Shown here: positions 7,781 to 15,970 of the stretch, piece after piece
Position numbering within the stretch: position 1 is the stretch's first letter
Layout of the letters: every line of letters begins with the position of its first letter
Assembly: GCF_002420705.1 (NCBI RefSeq)
Contig: NZ_DIIM01000002.1
Location: 124,001-188,000 of the forward strand
DNA length: 64,000 bases
Direction of reading: 5' to 3'
Source: Sphingobacterium sp. UBA5670
Lineage (GTDB): Bacteria; Bacteroidota; Bacteroidia; Sphingobacteriales; Sphingobacteriaceae
Made by a program: the position numbers and the translations under genes
The notes under the pieces: model-generated
Database searches by the model: none
What the model saw: only the letters and a program-made list of their open reading frames with translations
What the model was told of the DNA's origin: nothing

Positions 7781-8849
7781 TAGCGAAGATATTGCCATTC
7801 TGAAAGATAATCAGGCTAAGGGAATCTATCAGAAAACATTGTCGGATGGACAACTCGAGCTGATTTTTCGTCGGAAATGGTTTAAGATTTGGGTTCCCCA
7901 TGAATTGAGCGGATTGGGACTCACACTACCCGAAGGACTCCATTTATTGGCTGATCTGGCTTATTGGGATGGCGGATTGGCCTGGACAGTGACTTTATGT
8001 TCTGGAGCTAATCTCTTTGTCGGTTTTATTGATCCGGTTTTAGGAGATCAGATTTTCAAAACGGATCGGGTTTGTTTTGGCGGCAGTGGACAGGCATCAG
8101 GTACAGCTACGCGTGAAGGGGAGCATTATCGGCTCCGCGGTTTTTGGAGATATGCTACCGGAGCTCCTCATTTAACCCATTTTACCTTAAATGCTGCAAT
8201 TCAGGAGGCAGGACAACCCGTGTTGGACGAAAAAGGTGAACCGCTTATAAAATCATTTTTTATCGATCGTGACCATGTACTGATCCATTACGACTGGGAT
8301 ACATTTGGATTGGAGGCTACGGCTTCGCATTCTTTTTCGCTGGAAGACATTGTCGTTGATGGGAGGCATTCTTTTGAGATTGATGCGGCAAAAAGCACAC
8401 GTAAAGAGCTGCTGTATCAATATCCTTTTATGCCTTTTGCGGAATTGACCTTATTGGTCAATTTCATGGGAATGTATAAACGATTTTTGGATTTGATAGA
8501 GAAACTATTTGTATTGAAAAGCAATCAATCCAAATGGGAACAGTCTGAAAGCAAAGCTGCGTTTAGGTTACTTGATAATTTTCAACAGGATTACATAACG
8601 CGAAAGGATGCAGTGATGAATTTGGCTTATCATTCTTGGGATAACCTTCGCGATGGAATTGATAATGCCGCAATTTATGCGAAAATAGCCTCTCAAAGCC
8701 GGGATTTTGTAGCTTCCATTTTAAAAAACACCATCACCCTCTATCCGCATACGGGAATTTCGGGGGCTGCCATTGATCATGAAATCAATATCATCTTCCG
8801 AAATATTTTTACGGCTTCGCAGCATAAGTTGTTGCAAAAGGGTTTATGA
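7758..8849 (+). CDS. Acyl-CoA dehydrogenase-like flavoprotein
   Basis: Protein of 363 aa with the acyl-CoA dehydrogenase fold: an N-terminal helical part (VPHELSGLGLTLPEG), a middle beta part (FGGSGQASGTATREGEHYRLRGFWRYATGA) and a C-terminal helical bundle. It resembles the DszC/HsaA side of the superfamily, flavin monooxygenase-like members, more than true beta-oxidation enzymes. The start is GTG at 7758, supported by the unusually strong GGAGGAG at 7743-7749. An alternative ATG is at 7770. It overlaps the end of pnuT, so it is translationally coupled and should fall under the same TPP riboswitch. Its role in thiamine metabolism is not established; any such role is inference. Confidence 0.75.
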   Translation: MKKDMQLNSEDIAILKDNQAKGIYQKTLSDGQLELIFRRKWFKIWVPHELSGLGLTLPEGLHLLADLAYWDGGLAWTVTLCSGANLFVGFIDPVLGDQIFKTDRVCFGGSGQASGTATREGEHYRLRGFWRYATGAPHLTHFTLNAAIQEAGQPVLDEKGEPLIKSFFIDRDHVLIHYDWDTFGLEATASHSFSLEDIVVDGRHSFEIDAAKSTRKELLYQYPFMPFAELTLLVNFMGMYKRFLDLIEKLFVLKSNQSKWEQSESKAAFRLLDNFQQDYITRKDAVMNLAYHSWDNLRDGIDNAAIYAKIASQSRDFVASILKNTITLYPHTGISGAAIDHEINIIFRNIFTASQHKLLQKGL

Positions 8850-8892
8850 TTTTTTTCTCTTCTTAATTTTTAAGCACTGCAAAGTGAGAGAG

Positions 8893-8936
8893 AAATTAAA
8901 AGCCCACTTAAAATATTTTAAGTGGGCTTTTAATTT
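8893..8936 (+). terminator. Bidirectional terminator between the flavoprotein and tRNA-Arg
   Basis: A perfect 44-base palindrome built on AAAAGCCCACTTAAAATA with flanking A and T tracts on both sides. It can stop the plus-strand pnuT operon and the minus-strand tRNA transcript. Confidence 0.9.
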
Positions 8937-8942
8937 TGTCTG

Positions 8943-9014
8943 TGTTCCCGGCGGGGGTCGAACCCACATCGTCAGAACCGGAATCTGAAATTCTATCCAT
9001 TGAACTACGGGAAC
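8943..9014 (-). tRNA. tRNA-Arg (anticodon CCG)
   Basis: A 72-base minus-strand cloverleaf. The acceptor arms GTTCCCG/CGGGAAC pair perfectly with discriminator A. The D arm contains GTTCAATGGATAGAAT. The anticodon stem TCAGA/TCTGA encloses TTCCGGT, giving anticodon CCG (reads CGG, arginine). The T arm contains GGGTTCGACCC. No encoded CCA is present, as is usual in Bacteroidota. Confidence 0.95.
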
Positions 9015-9211
9015 GTCTCGCAAAGATATACTATTTTCTAAATCTTACAAATAATCTTTGCGATAAAATTCAATCTTTTAGCAGACTATTTTTTAGTCCT
9101 TTTATTGTCAGCATTTTGTGTTTAATATTCGCCAATACCGTATATTTTTAAGCAAAAGCTAATGTTTTGTATATGAATGCTTAGCATCTGAATGACGAAG
9201 TTCGCCGGTAG

Positions 9212-9349
9212 TTACAGTTCCCTTTTATCCACTAGATAAATAGGTTTTCGGCTCAGCGGATTGTAAGTCCTGCCGATCAAAATTTCTTCACGTTCGAACT
9301 CTACATTGGGAATTACGCGCAGCTTCGCCTGAAAACTATCTTTGATTTC
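9212..9349 (-). pseudogene. C-terminal gene remnant, possibly an acyl-CoA ligase (PaaK-like)
   Basis: A 45-codon open frame on the minus strand (EIKDSFQAKLRV... to ...YLVDKREL, stop) that begins right after an in-frame TAA and has no start codon. It reads like a genuine protein end rather than random sequence. The pattern of FxAKLRVxPxVEF followed by SRKPxxxxDKR resembles the C-terminal subdomain of phenylacetate-CoA-ligase-type adenylating enzymes, but I cannot confirm the family. It lies ten bases beyond the xerD stop. The rest of the 9015-9359 gap is AT-rich and shows nothing else. Confidence 0.35.
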
Positions 9350-9359
9350 TTAAGAATTT

Positions 9360-10262
9360 TTAAGAACGGGGATGATATTGCGTGATAATCGCGTGAAGAT
9401 AATCGGTATCGATATGTGTGTATATTTCGGTCGTTGTAATGCTTTCGTGTCCGAGCATATCCTGGACGGCTCTTAAGTCAGCTCCACCTTCCACCAAATG
9501 GGAAGCAAAACTGTGTCTAAAGGTATGCGGACTAATGGTTTTTTGTAAGCCTATTTTTTTTGCAAGTTCTTTAATAATCAAAAATATCATCACTCTTGAC
9601 AATGCAGCACCTCTTCGATTGAGGAATACTATATCTTCATTTCCTGCTTTCACCTTGATATGCGGTCTCACCGTTTCCAAATAAATACGTAGGTGTTTGA
9701 TGGCCTGCTGGCCAATTGGAATAAGGCGTTCTTTGCTTCCTTTCCCCTCCACCTTGATAAATTCTACATCTAAAAACAGGTTAGAAATTTTAAGCGTGAC
9801 CAATTCGGAAACACGAAGACCACAGCCGTATAAAATTTCCAGGATTGTTTTGTTGCGTTCACCCTCGGGTGAAGAAAGATCGATGGCCGAAATTAATTGA
9901 TCGATCTCCAGTGTGCTCAAAACACTGGGCAGTTTGCGCGACAGACGGGGAGCTTGAAGCAGATCAGTCGGATTATTGACAAAGTCGTGCTCGATCATCA
10001 GAAAACTAAAAAAGGTCTTCAGACCAGATATTAACCTGGATTGCGTATAAGGTGAAACATTGAATTCTTGTAGCCAGACCAGAAAATCCTGGATATTTTT
10101 TCTCGTTACGGTATCTAATGCCAAATGATTGTCTTCGCAGTAGATCTGAAATTTGGACACATCATTTAAGTACGCATCAATAGAATTGACGCTTAAGCCT
10201 CTTTCGAACTTTAAGAATTGCTCGAATTCCTTTTTTATAACATTCCAGTTTCCAAAATCCAT
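9360..10262 (-). CDS. xerD: Site-specific tyrosine recombinase XerD
   Basis: Chromosome-dimer resolution recombinase acting at dif with XerC and FtsK. The N-terminal SAM-like core-binding domain (residues about 1-85) is followed by the catalytic domain. The catalytic set is visible: Arg in GCGLRVSEL, Lys in GKGSKERLIPI, HTFRHSFASHL (His, Arg), His in LGHESITTTEIYTH, and the nucleophile Tyr in the same stretch. The frame extends to a TTG at 10271, but the ATG at 10262 (MDFGNWN, 300 aa) is preferred. It resembles housekeeping XerD rather than an integrase; no att repeats or cargo genes surround it. Confidence 0.9.
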   Translation of the reverse strand: MDFGNWNVIKKEFEQFLKFERGLSVNSIDAYLNDVSKFQIYCEDNHLALDTVTRKNIQDFLVWLQEFNVSPYTQSRLISGLKTFFSFLMIEHDFVNNPTDLLQAPRLSRKLPSVLSTLEIDQLISAIDLSSPEGERNKTILEILYGCGLRVSELVTLKISNLFLDVEFIKVEGKGSKERLIPIGQQAIKHLRIYLETVRPHIKVKAGNEDIVFLNRRGAALSRVMIFLIIKELAKKIGLQKTISPHTFRHSFASHLVEGGADLRAVQDMLGHESITTTEIYTHIDTDYLHAIITQYHPRS

Positions 10263-10503
10263 TTGCAACAAAATTACAATTAACTGTTGTTCTTTTCGAA
10301 AGATATTCTGTATTTTTAGAAGGATTTTTTACAGATCGCCGGCTGCAAAGCCCCTTATAAAGGTGCGCTATACCAGTTTGGATAATGAAAATTGTATTGA
10401 TCTGTATTTTACTATTTATCGGGACAATTGATCTCCAGTTCCGTTTACCCTAATATAAAACAATTAGCAAAAATAACTGACTTAGAAAAAGAGATTTTTT
10501 TGT

Positions 10504-13368
10504 ATGAAATTCATTAAACCACTAGCATTAGCTTTTCTGTTGCCAGCAACAATTTATGGAGCAGAAGCCAAAATGCCAACCACACTAACTGCGGAAGCGC
10601 GAGCGATTCTATCTCAGGATAGTTTAGCGCTAAATCAAAAATTACCCTTCGACAATGAAGTCATTACAGGTAAGCTGAAAAATGGATTTACATACTTTAT
10701 TCGCAAAAATAGCGAACCTAAAGGCCGTGTTACCATGTATTTGGGCATGAAGGCCGGTTCTATTCTGGAAAATGAAAAGCAGCTCGGTTTGGCCCATTTT
10801 TTAGAGCATATGAACTTTAATGGCCTGAAGCATTTTCCAAAAAATGAATTAGTGAACTACCTGCAGAAAGCCGGGGTTCGATTTGGCTCAGACCTCAATG
10901 CCTACACAAGCTTTGATCAAACGGTTTATCAGCTTCCCATTCCATCTGACGACCCTGAACTTCTAAAAAATGGCTTGCAGGTGATGCGCGATTGGGCGCA
11001 AGATGCTCTGTTAGACGGGGGAGAAATTGATAAGGAGCGCGGTGTTATCCTCGAAGAAAAACGCGGTGGAAGGGGAGTGCAGCAGCGTTTACAAGATCAA
11101 TACTTTCCAATGTTGCTTAACGGTTCCCTTTATTCCAAACGTTTGCCAATAGGGACTGAACAGATCCTGAAAACTTTCCCTTACACAGAAATACGTAAAT
11201 TCCATCAAGATTGGTACCGCCCGGATTTACAGGCATTAATTATCGTTGGAGATATTGATCCAAAAGAGATGGAAGAAAAGGTGAAAGTTTTGTTTGCAGA
11301 TATGACGATGCCAAAGAAACCCTTGGACCGTAAAAAATATCGTGTGGATCTGTTAAACAAAAATCAATTTTTGGCCATTTCGGATTCCGAATTGCCCTAT
11401 ACTGTGATGCAGATACTAATCAAAAGCGAGAAAGAGAAGGTTACCACTGTAGGAGATTACCGAAACGAGCTGTTAAAAAGTGTTTTCAATCAGATGATCG
11501 CAGGACGTTTCTCCGAACTAATGCAACAGCCCAATCCTCCTTTCATGCAGGCGGGCGGAAGTATCAGTGATTTTGTAGCTAATCTGAATACATTTTCATT
11601 GCTGGTGGTACCTAAGCCAGGGGAGCTGGAGTCGGGGTTTAAAGCGATGTTGACCGAATTTGAACGTATTCAGAAATATGGTTTTACACAAACAGAACTT
11701 GATCGTGCCATTGCCGATATGAAAAAAGGCAATGAGATGTCATACATCGAAAGGGATAAAAAGAAATCGGATAGCTATGTCAACCGCTATCTGAATTATT
11801 TTATTGATGATGAGCCTGCTTTGAGTAATGAGAACGCTTACCGTCTGACCAAACAACTGCTGCCAACCCTGCAATTGTCGGAGGTGAACGGATTGGTGAA
11901 AAAATACTATACCGACCTGAATCGCGATATATTAGTCATGGGCCCAGAGAAGGAAAAGGCAAATTTACCTACTGAAGCCGCTGTATTGGGCTGGGTAAAG
12001 GCTGTCGAGGAAAGCCCTGTATCGGCTTACGAAGACAAAGTCTCCAATCTTCCGCTGCTTTCGAAAGAACCAGTCAAAGGTACAGTTTTGTCCTCAAAAG
12101 ATATTGGGACAGTTCAGGCAAAAGAACTGACTTTGAGTAATGGTGTTAAAGTGATCTTGAAACCGACAGATTTTAAAAATGACGAGATCCAGATCATGGC
12201 CTATAGTCCGGGAGGAACATCGCTCTATAGTGATGCCGACTATTTCTCGGCTTCCAATGCATCATCTTTGATTGATGCAAGCGGCGTTGGGCAAATGAAC
12301 AATGTGGAGCTTACGAAGTATCTGGCAGGAAAAGATGTTTCTATCTCACCTTATATCTCTGAACGCTACGAAGGTATTTCAGGCAGTACGGACAAAGAAG
12401 GTCTAAAGAATGCGTTTGAGTTGATCTATGGTTATTTTACGGAGCCCCGTCTCGATCAGGATATTTTCCAAAGTACAATGACTCGGGCAAAAGGATCTTT
12501 GGAGAATAGGCTAAGTAATCCAAATAACGTATTTTCCGATAAAGTGAAAGAAGTACTTTATGGCAATAATGTACGCAGGCAAAATCCGACCGTGGAAACA
12601 ATCAGTAAAATCGATCGGGAGCGTGCTTTAACCATTTACAAGGAACGATTTGCGGATGCTTCGGATTTTGTGTTTACAATTGTGGGGTCATTTGACGAGA
12701 ATCAGATCAAGCCTTATTTAGAAACCTATCTTGCCTCATTGCCGGCCCTTAAAAGAGGGGAAAGTTATAAGGATTTAAATATTCTGGAGCCGAGTAAGGG
12801 AGAGCGCGTGGTTGTTCATAAGGGAAAAGAAGAAAAGGCAAGTACGCAATTGGCCTACTATGGGGACTATACCTATAGTGAAACGGAAAATGTTAATATG
12901 GAAGCCTTGGAGAGTGTTTTGACGATCAAATTGCTTGAAAGACTCCGTGAAAAAGAAGGTGGTGTTTATGGAGTGGGCGCTCGGGCAAGTTTTAGTAAGC
13001 TGCCAAAAGCGCGTTATGCTTTCTCCATAGGTTTTGGATCGGCTGTTGATAAGGCTGATGCACTGATTGTCTCGGCATTGGATGAAGTGAAAAAGATTCA
13101 GGAACAGGGGCCTGAAAAAGGAGATGTCGAGAAATTTTTAGCTGAACAGCAAAGACAAAATGAACTGAATCTTCGTGAAAACGGTTATTGGCTCAATTAT
13201 ATATCAAGTTCCTATCAGAACGATCTTGATCTTAGCCGGTATACGAGGAGGGTTGATAATCTGAAGAAGGTAACATCGAAGTCTGTGCAGGATGCTGCGG
13301 GGAAATATTTGAAAAAAGAGCGACTTTTTGAATTTATTTTAATGCCAGATTCCAAGGATACCAAATAG
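10504..13368 (+). CDS. M16 family zinc metallopeptidase (pitrilysin-like, two-domain)
   Basis: Exported M16 protease of 954 aa. The signal peptide MKFIKPLALAFLLPATIYGA is followed by an N-terminal catalytic M16 domain with the inverted zinc motif HFLEH at 98-102 and the distal Glu at about 178 (DKERGVILEE). Then come two middle domains and a second, catalytically dead M16 half beginning near LTLSNGVKVILKPTD. Tandem M16 proteins of this length are common in Bacteroidota and are expected to degrade peptides in the periplasm. The gene stands alone between xerD and rpoD. The substrate is unknown. Confidence 0.92.
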   Translation: MKFIKPLALAFLLPATIYGAEAKMPTTLTAEARAILSQDSLALNQKLPFDNEVITGKLKNGFTYFIRKNSEPKGRVTMYLGMKAGSILENEKQLGLAHFLEHMNFNGLKHFPKNELVNYLQKAGVRFGSDLNAYTSFDQTVYQLPIPSDDPELLKNGLQVMRDWAQDALLDGGEIDKERGVILEEKRGGRGVQQRLQDQYFPMLLNGSLYSKRLPIGTEQILKTFPYTEIRKFHQDWYRPDLQALIIVGDIDPKEMEEKVKVLFADMTMPKKPLDRKKYRVDLLNKNQFLAISDSELPYTVMQILIKSEKEKVTTVGDYRNELLKSVFNQMIAGRFSELMQQPNPPFMQAGGSISDFVANLNTFSLLVVPKPGELESGFKAMLTEFERIQKYGFTQTELDRAIADMKKGNEMSYIERDKKKSDSYVNRYLNYFIDDEPALSNENAYRLTKQLLPTLQLSEVNGLVKKYYTDLNRDILVMGPEKEKANLPTEAAVLGWVKAVEESPVSAYEDKVSNLPLLSKEPVKGTVLSSKDIGTVQAKELTLSNGVKVILKPTDFKNDEIQIMAYSPGGTSLYSDADYFSASNASSLIDASGVGQMNNVELTKYLAGKDVSISPYISERYEGISGSTDKEGLKNAFELIYGYFTEPRLDQDIFQSTMTRAKGSLENRLSNPNNVFSDKVKEVLYGNNVRRQNPTVETISKIDRERALTIYKERFADASDFVFTIVGSFDENQIKPYLETYLASLPALKRGESYKDLNILEPSKGERVVVHKGKEEKASTQLAYYGDYTYSETENVNMEALESVLTIKLLERLREKEGGVYGVGARASFSKLPKARYAFSIGFGSAVDKADALIVSALDEVKKIQEQGPEKGDVEKFLAEQQRQNELNLRENGYWLNYISSSYQNDLDLSRYTRRVDNLKKVTSKSVQDAAGKYLKKERLFEFILMPDSKDTK

Positions 13369-13371
13369 GAA

Positions 13372-13408
13372 GGATAAAAAAAAATCCCAATCATTTCTGA
13401 TTGGGATT
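13372..13408 (-). terminator. Terminator of rpoD (also usable by the M16 gene)
   Basis: Perfect 11-base arms AATCCCAATCA (13383-13393) and TGATTGGGATT (13398-13408) with a four-base loop. On the minus strand the stem is followed by a long T-tract, so it is chiefly the rpoD terminator. Confidence 0.88.
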
Positions 13409-13435
13409 GCCAAAAATTTTAATAAGTATCTCTTT

Positions 13436-14296
13436 TTAACCCAAATAGGATTTTAAGATTTTGCTTCTTGAAGTGTGTCTCAAACGTTGAAGAGCTTTGT
13501 CCTTGATCTGACGAACACGCTCACGTGTCAAATTGAATTTCTCTCCGATTTCCTCTAACGACAATTGGTGATTGGAACCTAAGCCAAAGAAAAGAACAAT
13601 AATTTCACGTTCTCTTTCTGTTAATGTTGCCAATGATCGTTTGATTTCTTCTGATAGAGATTCATCAATCAAAGAACTGTCTGTATCGGGATCATGGTTC
13701 TCCAATACGTCCAAAAGTGTGTTTTCTTCACCTTGAACAAAAGGAGCGTCCATGGATACGTGACGACCAGAGTTACTTAGGGTATCTGAAACTTTATCTA
13801 CGGTAGTTTCTAGAATATCCGCCAATTCTTCTGGAGATGGTTCCCGTTCGTATTCCTGTTCTAGTTTTGAGAAAGCTTTACTGATTTTGCTCAATGAACC
13901 AACTTGGTTCAATGGCAGACGCACGATACGTGATTGTTCAGCAATTGCTTGAAGAATAGATTGGCGAATCCACCAAACGGCATAAGAAATAAATTTAAAA
14001 CCCTTTGTTTCGTCAAAACGTTTAGCTGCTTTAATTAAGCCGAGGTTACCTTCATTGATTAAATCACCTAGGGTCAAACCTTGATTTTGATATTGTTTTG
14101 CTACTGATACTACGAAACGAAGGTTGGTTTTAGTCAATTTTTCCAAGGCAACTTGATCGCCTTCACGGATGCGCTGTGCTAATTCTACTTCTTCTTCTGC
14201 TGTAATTAAGTCTACTTTACCAATTTCGTGTAAGTATTTGTCCAAAGACTGTGACTCACGATTGGTGATAGATTGTGTAATTTTGAGCTGTCTCAT
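13436..14296 (-). CDS. rpoD: Primary RNA polymerase sigma factor (RpoD/SigA)
   Basis: Housekeeping sigma factor of the Bacteroidetes sigma-ABfr type, 286 aa. It lacks most of the long region 1.1 and the non-conserved region of proteobacterial RpoD. Region 1.2 ([18 protein letters not shown]), region 2 with the -10 recognition and melting helix ([19 protein letters not shown]), region 3 and region 4 ([25 protein letters not shown]) are all present. It directs transcription from TAnnTTTG promoters, several of which are visible in this window. It is monocistronic, with its own terminator. Confidence 0.95.
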   Translation of the reverse strand: MRQLKITQSITNRESQSLDKYLHEIGKVDLITAEEEVELAQRIREGDQVALEKLTKTNLRFVVSVAKQYQNQGLTLGDLINEGNLGLIKAAKRFDETKGFKFISYAVWWIRQSILQAIAEQSRIVRLPLNQVGSLSKISKAFSKLEQEYEREPSPEELADILETTVDKVSDTLSNSGRHVSMDAPFVQGEENTLLDVLENHDPDTDSSLIDESLSEEIKRSLATLTEREREIIVLFFGLGSNHQLSLEEIGEKFNLTRERVRQIKDKALQRLRHTSRSKILKSYLG

Positions 14297-14685
14297 TAAT
14301 TTTTATTAATTCTCCTCTCTAAGAAATGTTTGCGAAAATACGAAAAATTTTTGAATTATTAATGGAAAATTGATTATCTAACCACTCATATCTAATGAGT
14401 TAGGCTTTTATGAGTTTCAATTTTTTACTATCAAAAACTATTCCATTTTAATGTTTTTTTTCTTTCAATTTATCGCTTATAATATTCAACTGTTTGACTG
14501 CTAAAGAGCTAAAGGGTTTAAATTTTTTTCTGATTCTTGACAATTTAACTCCACGGTAGCTGATTTATTGTGCAGTACGCATTCCTCAAATTTATTTTAA
14601 AATGATAATTTTATGATAAAACAAAAAGATGTGTGTTTTGTTTTACTAGTGACATTAATAAATTTAAAAGAATAAAAATTATATT
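14297..14685. other. AT-rich divergent region between rpoD and the XRE gene
   Basis: A 389-base gap, very AT-rich. It must hold the rpoD and XRE promoters. The only structure seen is a ten-base inverted repeat TAAAACAAAA/TTTTGTTTTA (14617-14626 and 14636-14645), 40 bases before the XRE start. This could be an autoregulatory site or a weak terminator. No open frame is convincing. Confidence 0.4.
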
Positions 14686-14907
14686 ATGCCAATCTTAATT
14701 CACTTGGATAAAATAATGAAAGAGAAAAAGATGTCGCTTAATCAATTGAGTGACAGCGTCGGAATTACCCTTTCCAATCTTTCAATCATTAAGAATCAAA
14801 AGGCGAAGGCATTGCGATTAGATACGCTTGAAGCGATATGTAAAGCACTGGACTGTCAGCCCGGTGACCTGCTGCAATATTATGATGGGGGGGATGAAAA
14901 AGGCTAA
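14686..14907 (+). CDS. Small XRE-family (Cro/CI) transcriptional regulator, YozG-like
   Basis: Single-domain helix-turn-helix protein of 73 aa, similar in layout to YozG-type regulators: HLDKIMKEKKMSLNQLSDSVGITLSNLSIIK, then LDTLEAICKALDCQPGDLLQY. There is no effector domain. Its stop overlaps the end of the convergent fmt gene by four bases. The upstream inverted repeat at 14617-14645 is a candidate operator. Such proteins often sit beside a small DUF2975 membrane protein, but none is present here, so this copy is solitary. Confidence 0.85.
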   Translation: MPILIHLDKIMKEKKMSLNQLSDSVGITLSNLSIIKNQKAKALRLDTLEAICKALDCQPGDLLQYYDGGDEKG

Positions 14908-15821
14908 AAGCGATAGCCTTTTAAAAAATCCACTACGTTCATTTTTTTCTTGCCTTCTAACTGAAGGTCATAAATGATAATATAGCCGTCTTGCGCCGCA
15001 ATTTTTAAGAAACTTTTCTTGTCTGTTTCTATGGTTCCCGGTATTGTCGGTATATTGACAAGTTCTTTTTCTGTGCGATAGATTTTTAATACCTTATCGT
15101 TTAAGAGCGTAAATGCCGCTGGATAAGGGCTTAAACCTCGAATGAAGTTATAGATTTGCGCAGTGGGCTGATCCCAGTTTATTTTACAGTCTTCCTTGAA
15201 AATTTTTGGCGCATGTTTGAGCGAGGCTGCAGCAATAAGGTCATCCTGTGGTTTAGGCTGCAAGGTTCCTGCTTTTAATTGCTCAATGGTCTGAAGAAGA
15301 GTTTCAGCCCCTGCGACCATGAGCTTGTCGTGAAGATCACCCGCATTGTCGGTTTCCTTGATGGCAACTTTTTTCGACAATAAGATATTTCCCGTATCAA
15401 TTTCGTGTTGTAGCAAAAATGTCGTTACCCCCGATTCTTTCTCTCCATTGATGATCGCATGATTGATTGGCGCTGCACCCCGATACTGTGGCAGAAGTGA
15501 AGCATGGACATTGATTGTTCCAAATTTAGGCATGTTCCAGACCATTTCAGGTAGCATGCGGAAGGCCACCACAACTTGAAGGTCTGCCTGGAAACTCTTG
15601 AGTTCGGTTAAAAATGCTTCATCGCGAAGTTTTACTGGTTGTAGAACTGGGATGTTATGCTGTGCTGCAAATATTTTTACAGCCGATTCATGTATTTTTT
15701 GTCCACGTCCTGCGGGTTTGTCCGGTACGGTAACAACAGCAACAACCTGTTCACCTGACTGGATAAGCGCCTCAAGTGAAGCTACAGCAAAATCGGGGGT
15801 ACCCATGAAAATAATACGCAT
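14904..15821 (-). CDS. fmt: Methionyl-tRNA formyltransferase
   Basis: Formylates initiator Met-tRNA with 10-formyltetrahydrofolate. The N-terminal formyltransferase domain contains MRIIFMGTPDFAV at the start and the catalytic INVHASLLPQYRGAAPINHAI region (Asn, His), with the later Asp in HEIDTGNIL. A C-terminal OB-like domain follows. The longest frame reaches 15872, but the family begins at MRIIFMGTP, so the ATG at 15821 is used (305 aa). It converges with the small XRE gene with a four-base overlap. Confidence 0.95.
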   Translation of the reverse strand: MRIIFMGTPDFAVASLEALIQSGEQVVAVVTVPDKPAGRGQKIHESAVKIFAAQHNIPVLQPVKLRDEAFLTELKSFQADLQVVVAFRMLPEMVWNMPKFGTINVHASLLPQYRGAAPINHAIINGEKESGVTTFLLQHEIDTGNILLSKKVAIKETDNAGDLHDKLMVAGAETLLQTIEQLKAGTLQPKPQDDLIAAASLKHAPKIFKEDCKINWDQPTAQIYNFIRGLSPYPAAFTLLNDKVLKIYRTEKELVNIPTIPGTIETDKKSFLKIAAQDGYIIIYDLQLEGKKKMNVVDFLKGYRF

Positions 15822-15915
15822 AATACTTGTAATTTTTATAAAACTCTTAAAACCAGCATCGGGCCTCCACATTGAATAGCCACTTCAAAAACGCCTAATT
15901 ATTTGCTATTTCAGT

Positions 15916-15944
15916 TTTGTAAATAACAAATTTTTATAACTTTG
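15916..15944 (+). promoter_or_regulatory. Promoter of the LolC/E-type permease gene
   Basis: Perfect TAnnTTTG (TAACTTTG, 15937-15944) with TTTG at 15916-15919 and a 17-base spacer, on the short side. The start site would be near 15950, about 20 bases before the TTG start codon. Confidence 0.5.
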
Positions 15945-15970
15945 CGAAGTTACATAAATATATTGAAAGC

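Noticed and set aside
9360..10262. Tyrosine recombinase as the integrase of a mobile element near tRNA-Arg
   Set aside because: The protein looks like housekeeping XerD, and no tRNA-end repeat or cargo genes were found.
10320..10390. tRNA-like minus-strand fragment upstream of the M16 gene (D-arm-like CTGGTATAGCGCACC)
   Set aside because: An anticodon-like stem can be drawn, but there is no T arm and no acceptor pairing, so it is not a functional tRNA and may be chance.
10385..10453. 22-codon hydrophobic frame MKIVLICILLFIG...
   Set aside because: Very short, with no ribosome binding site and no known counterpart.
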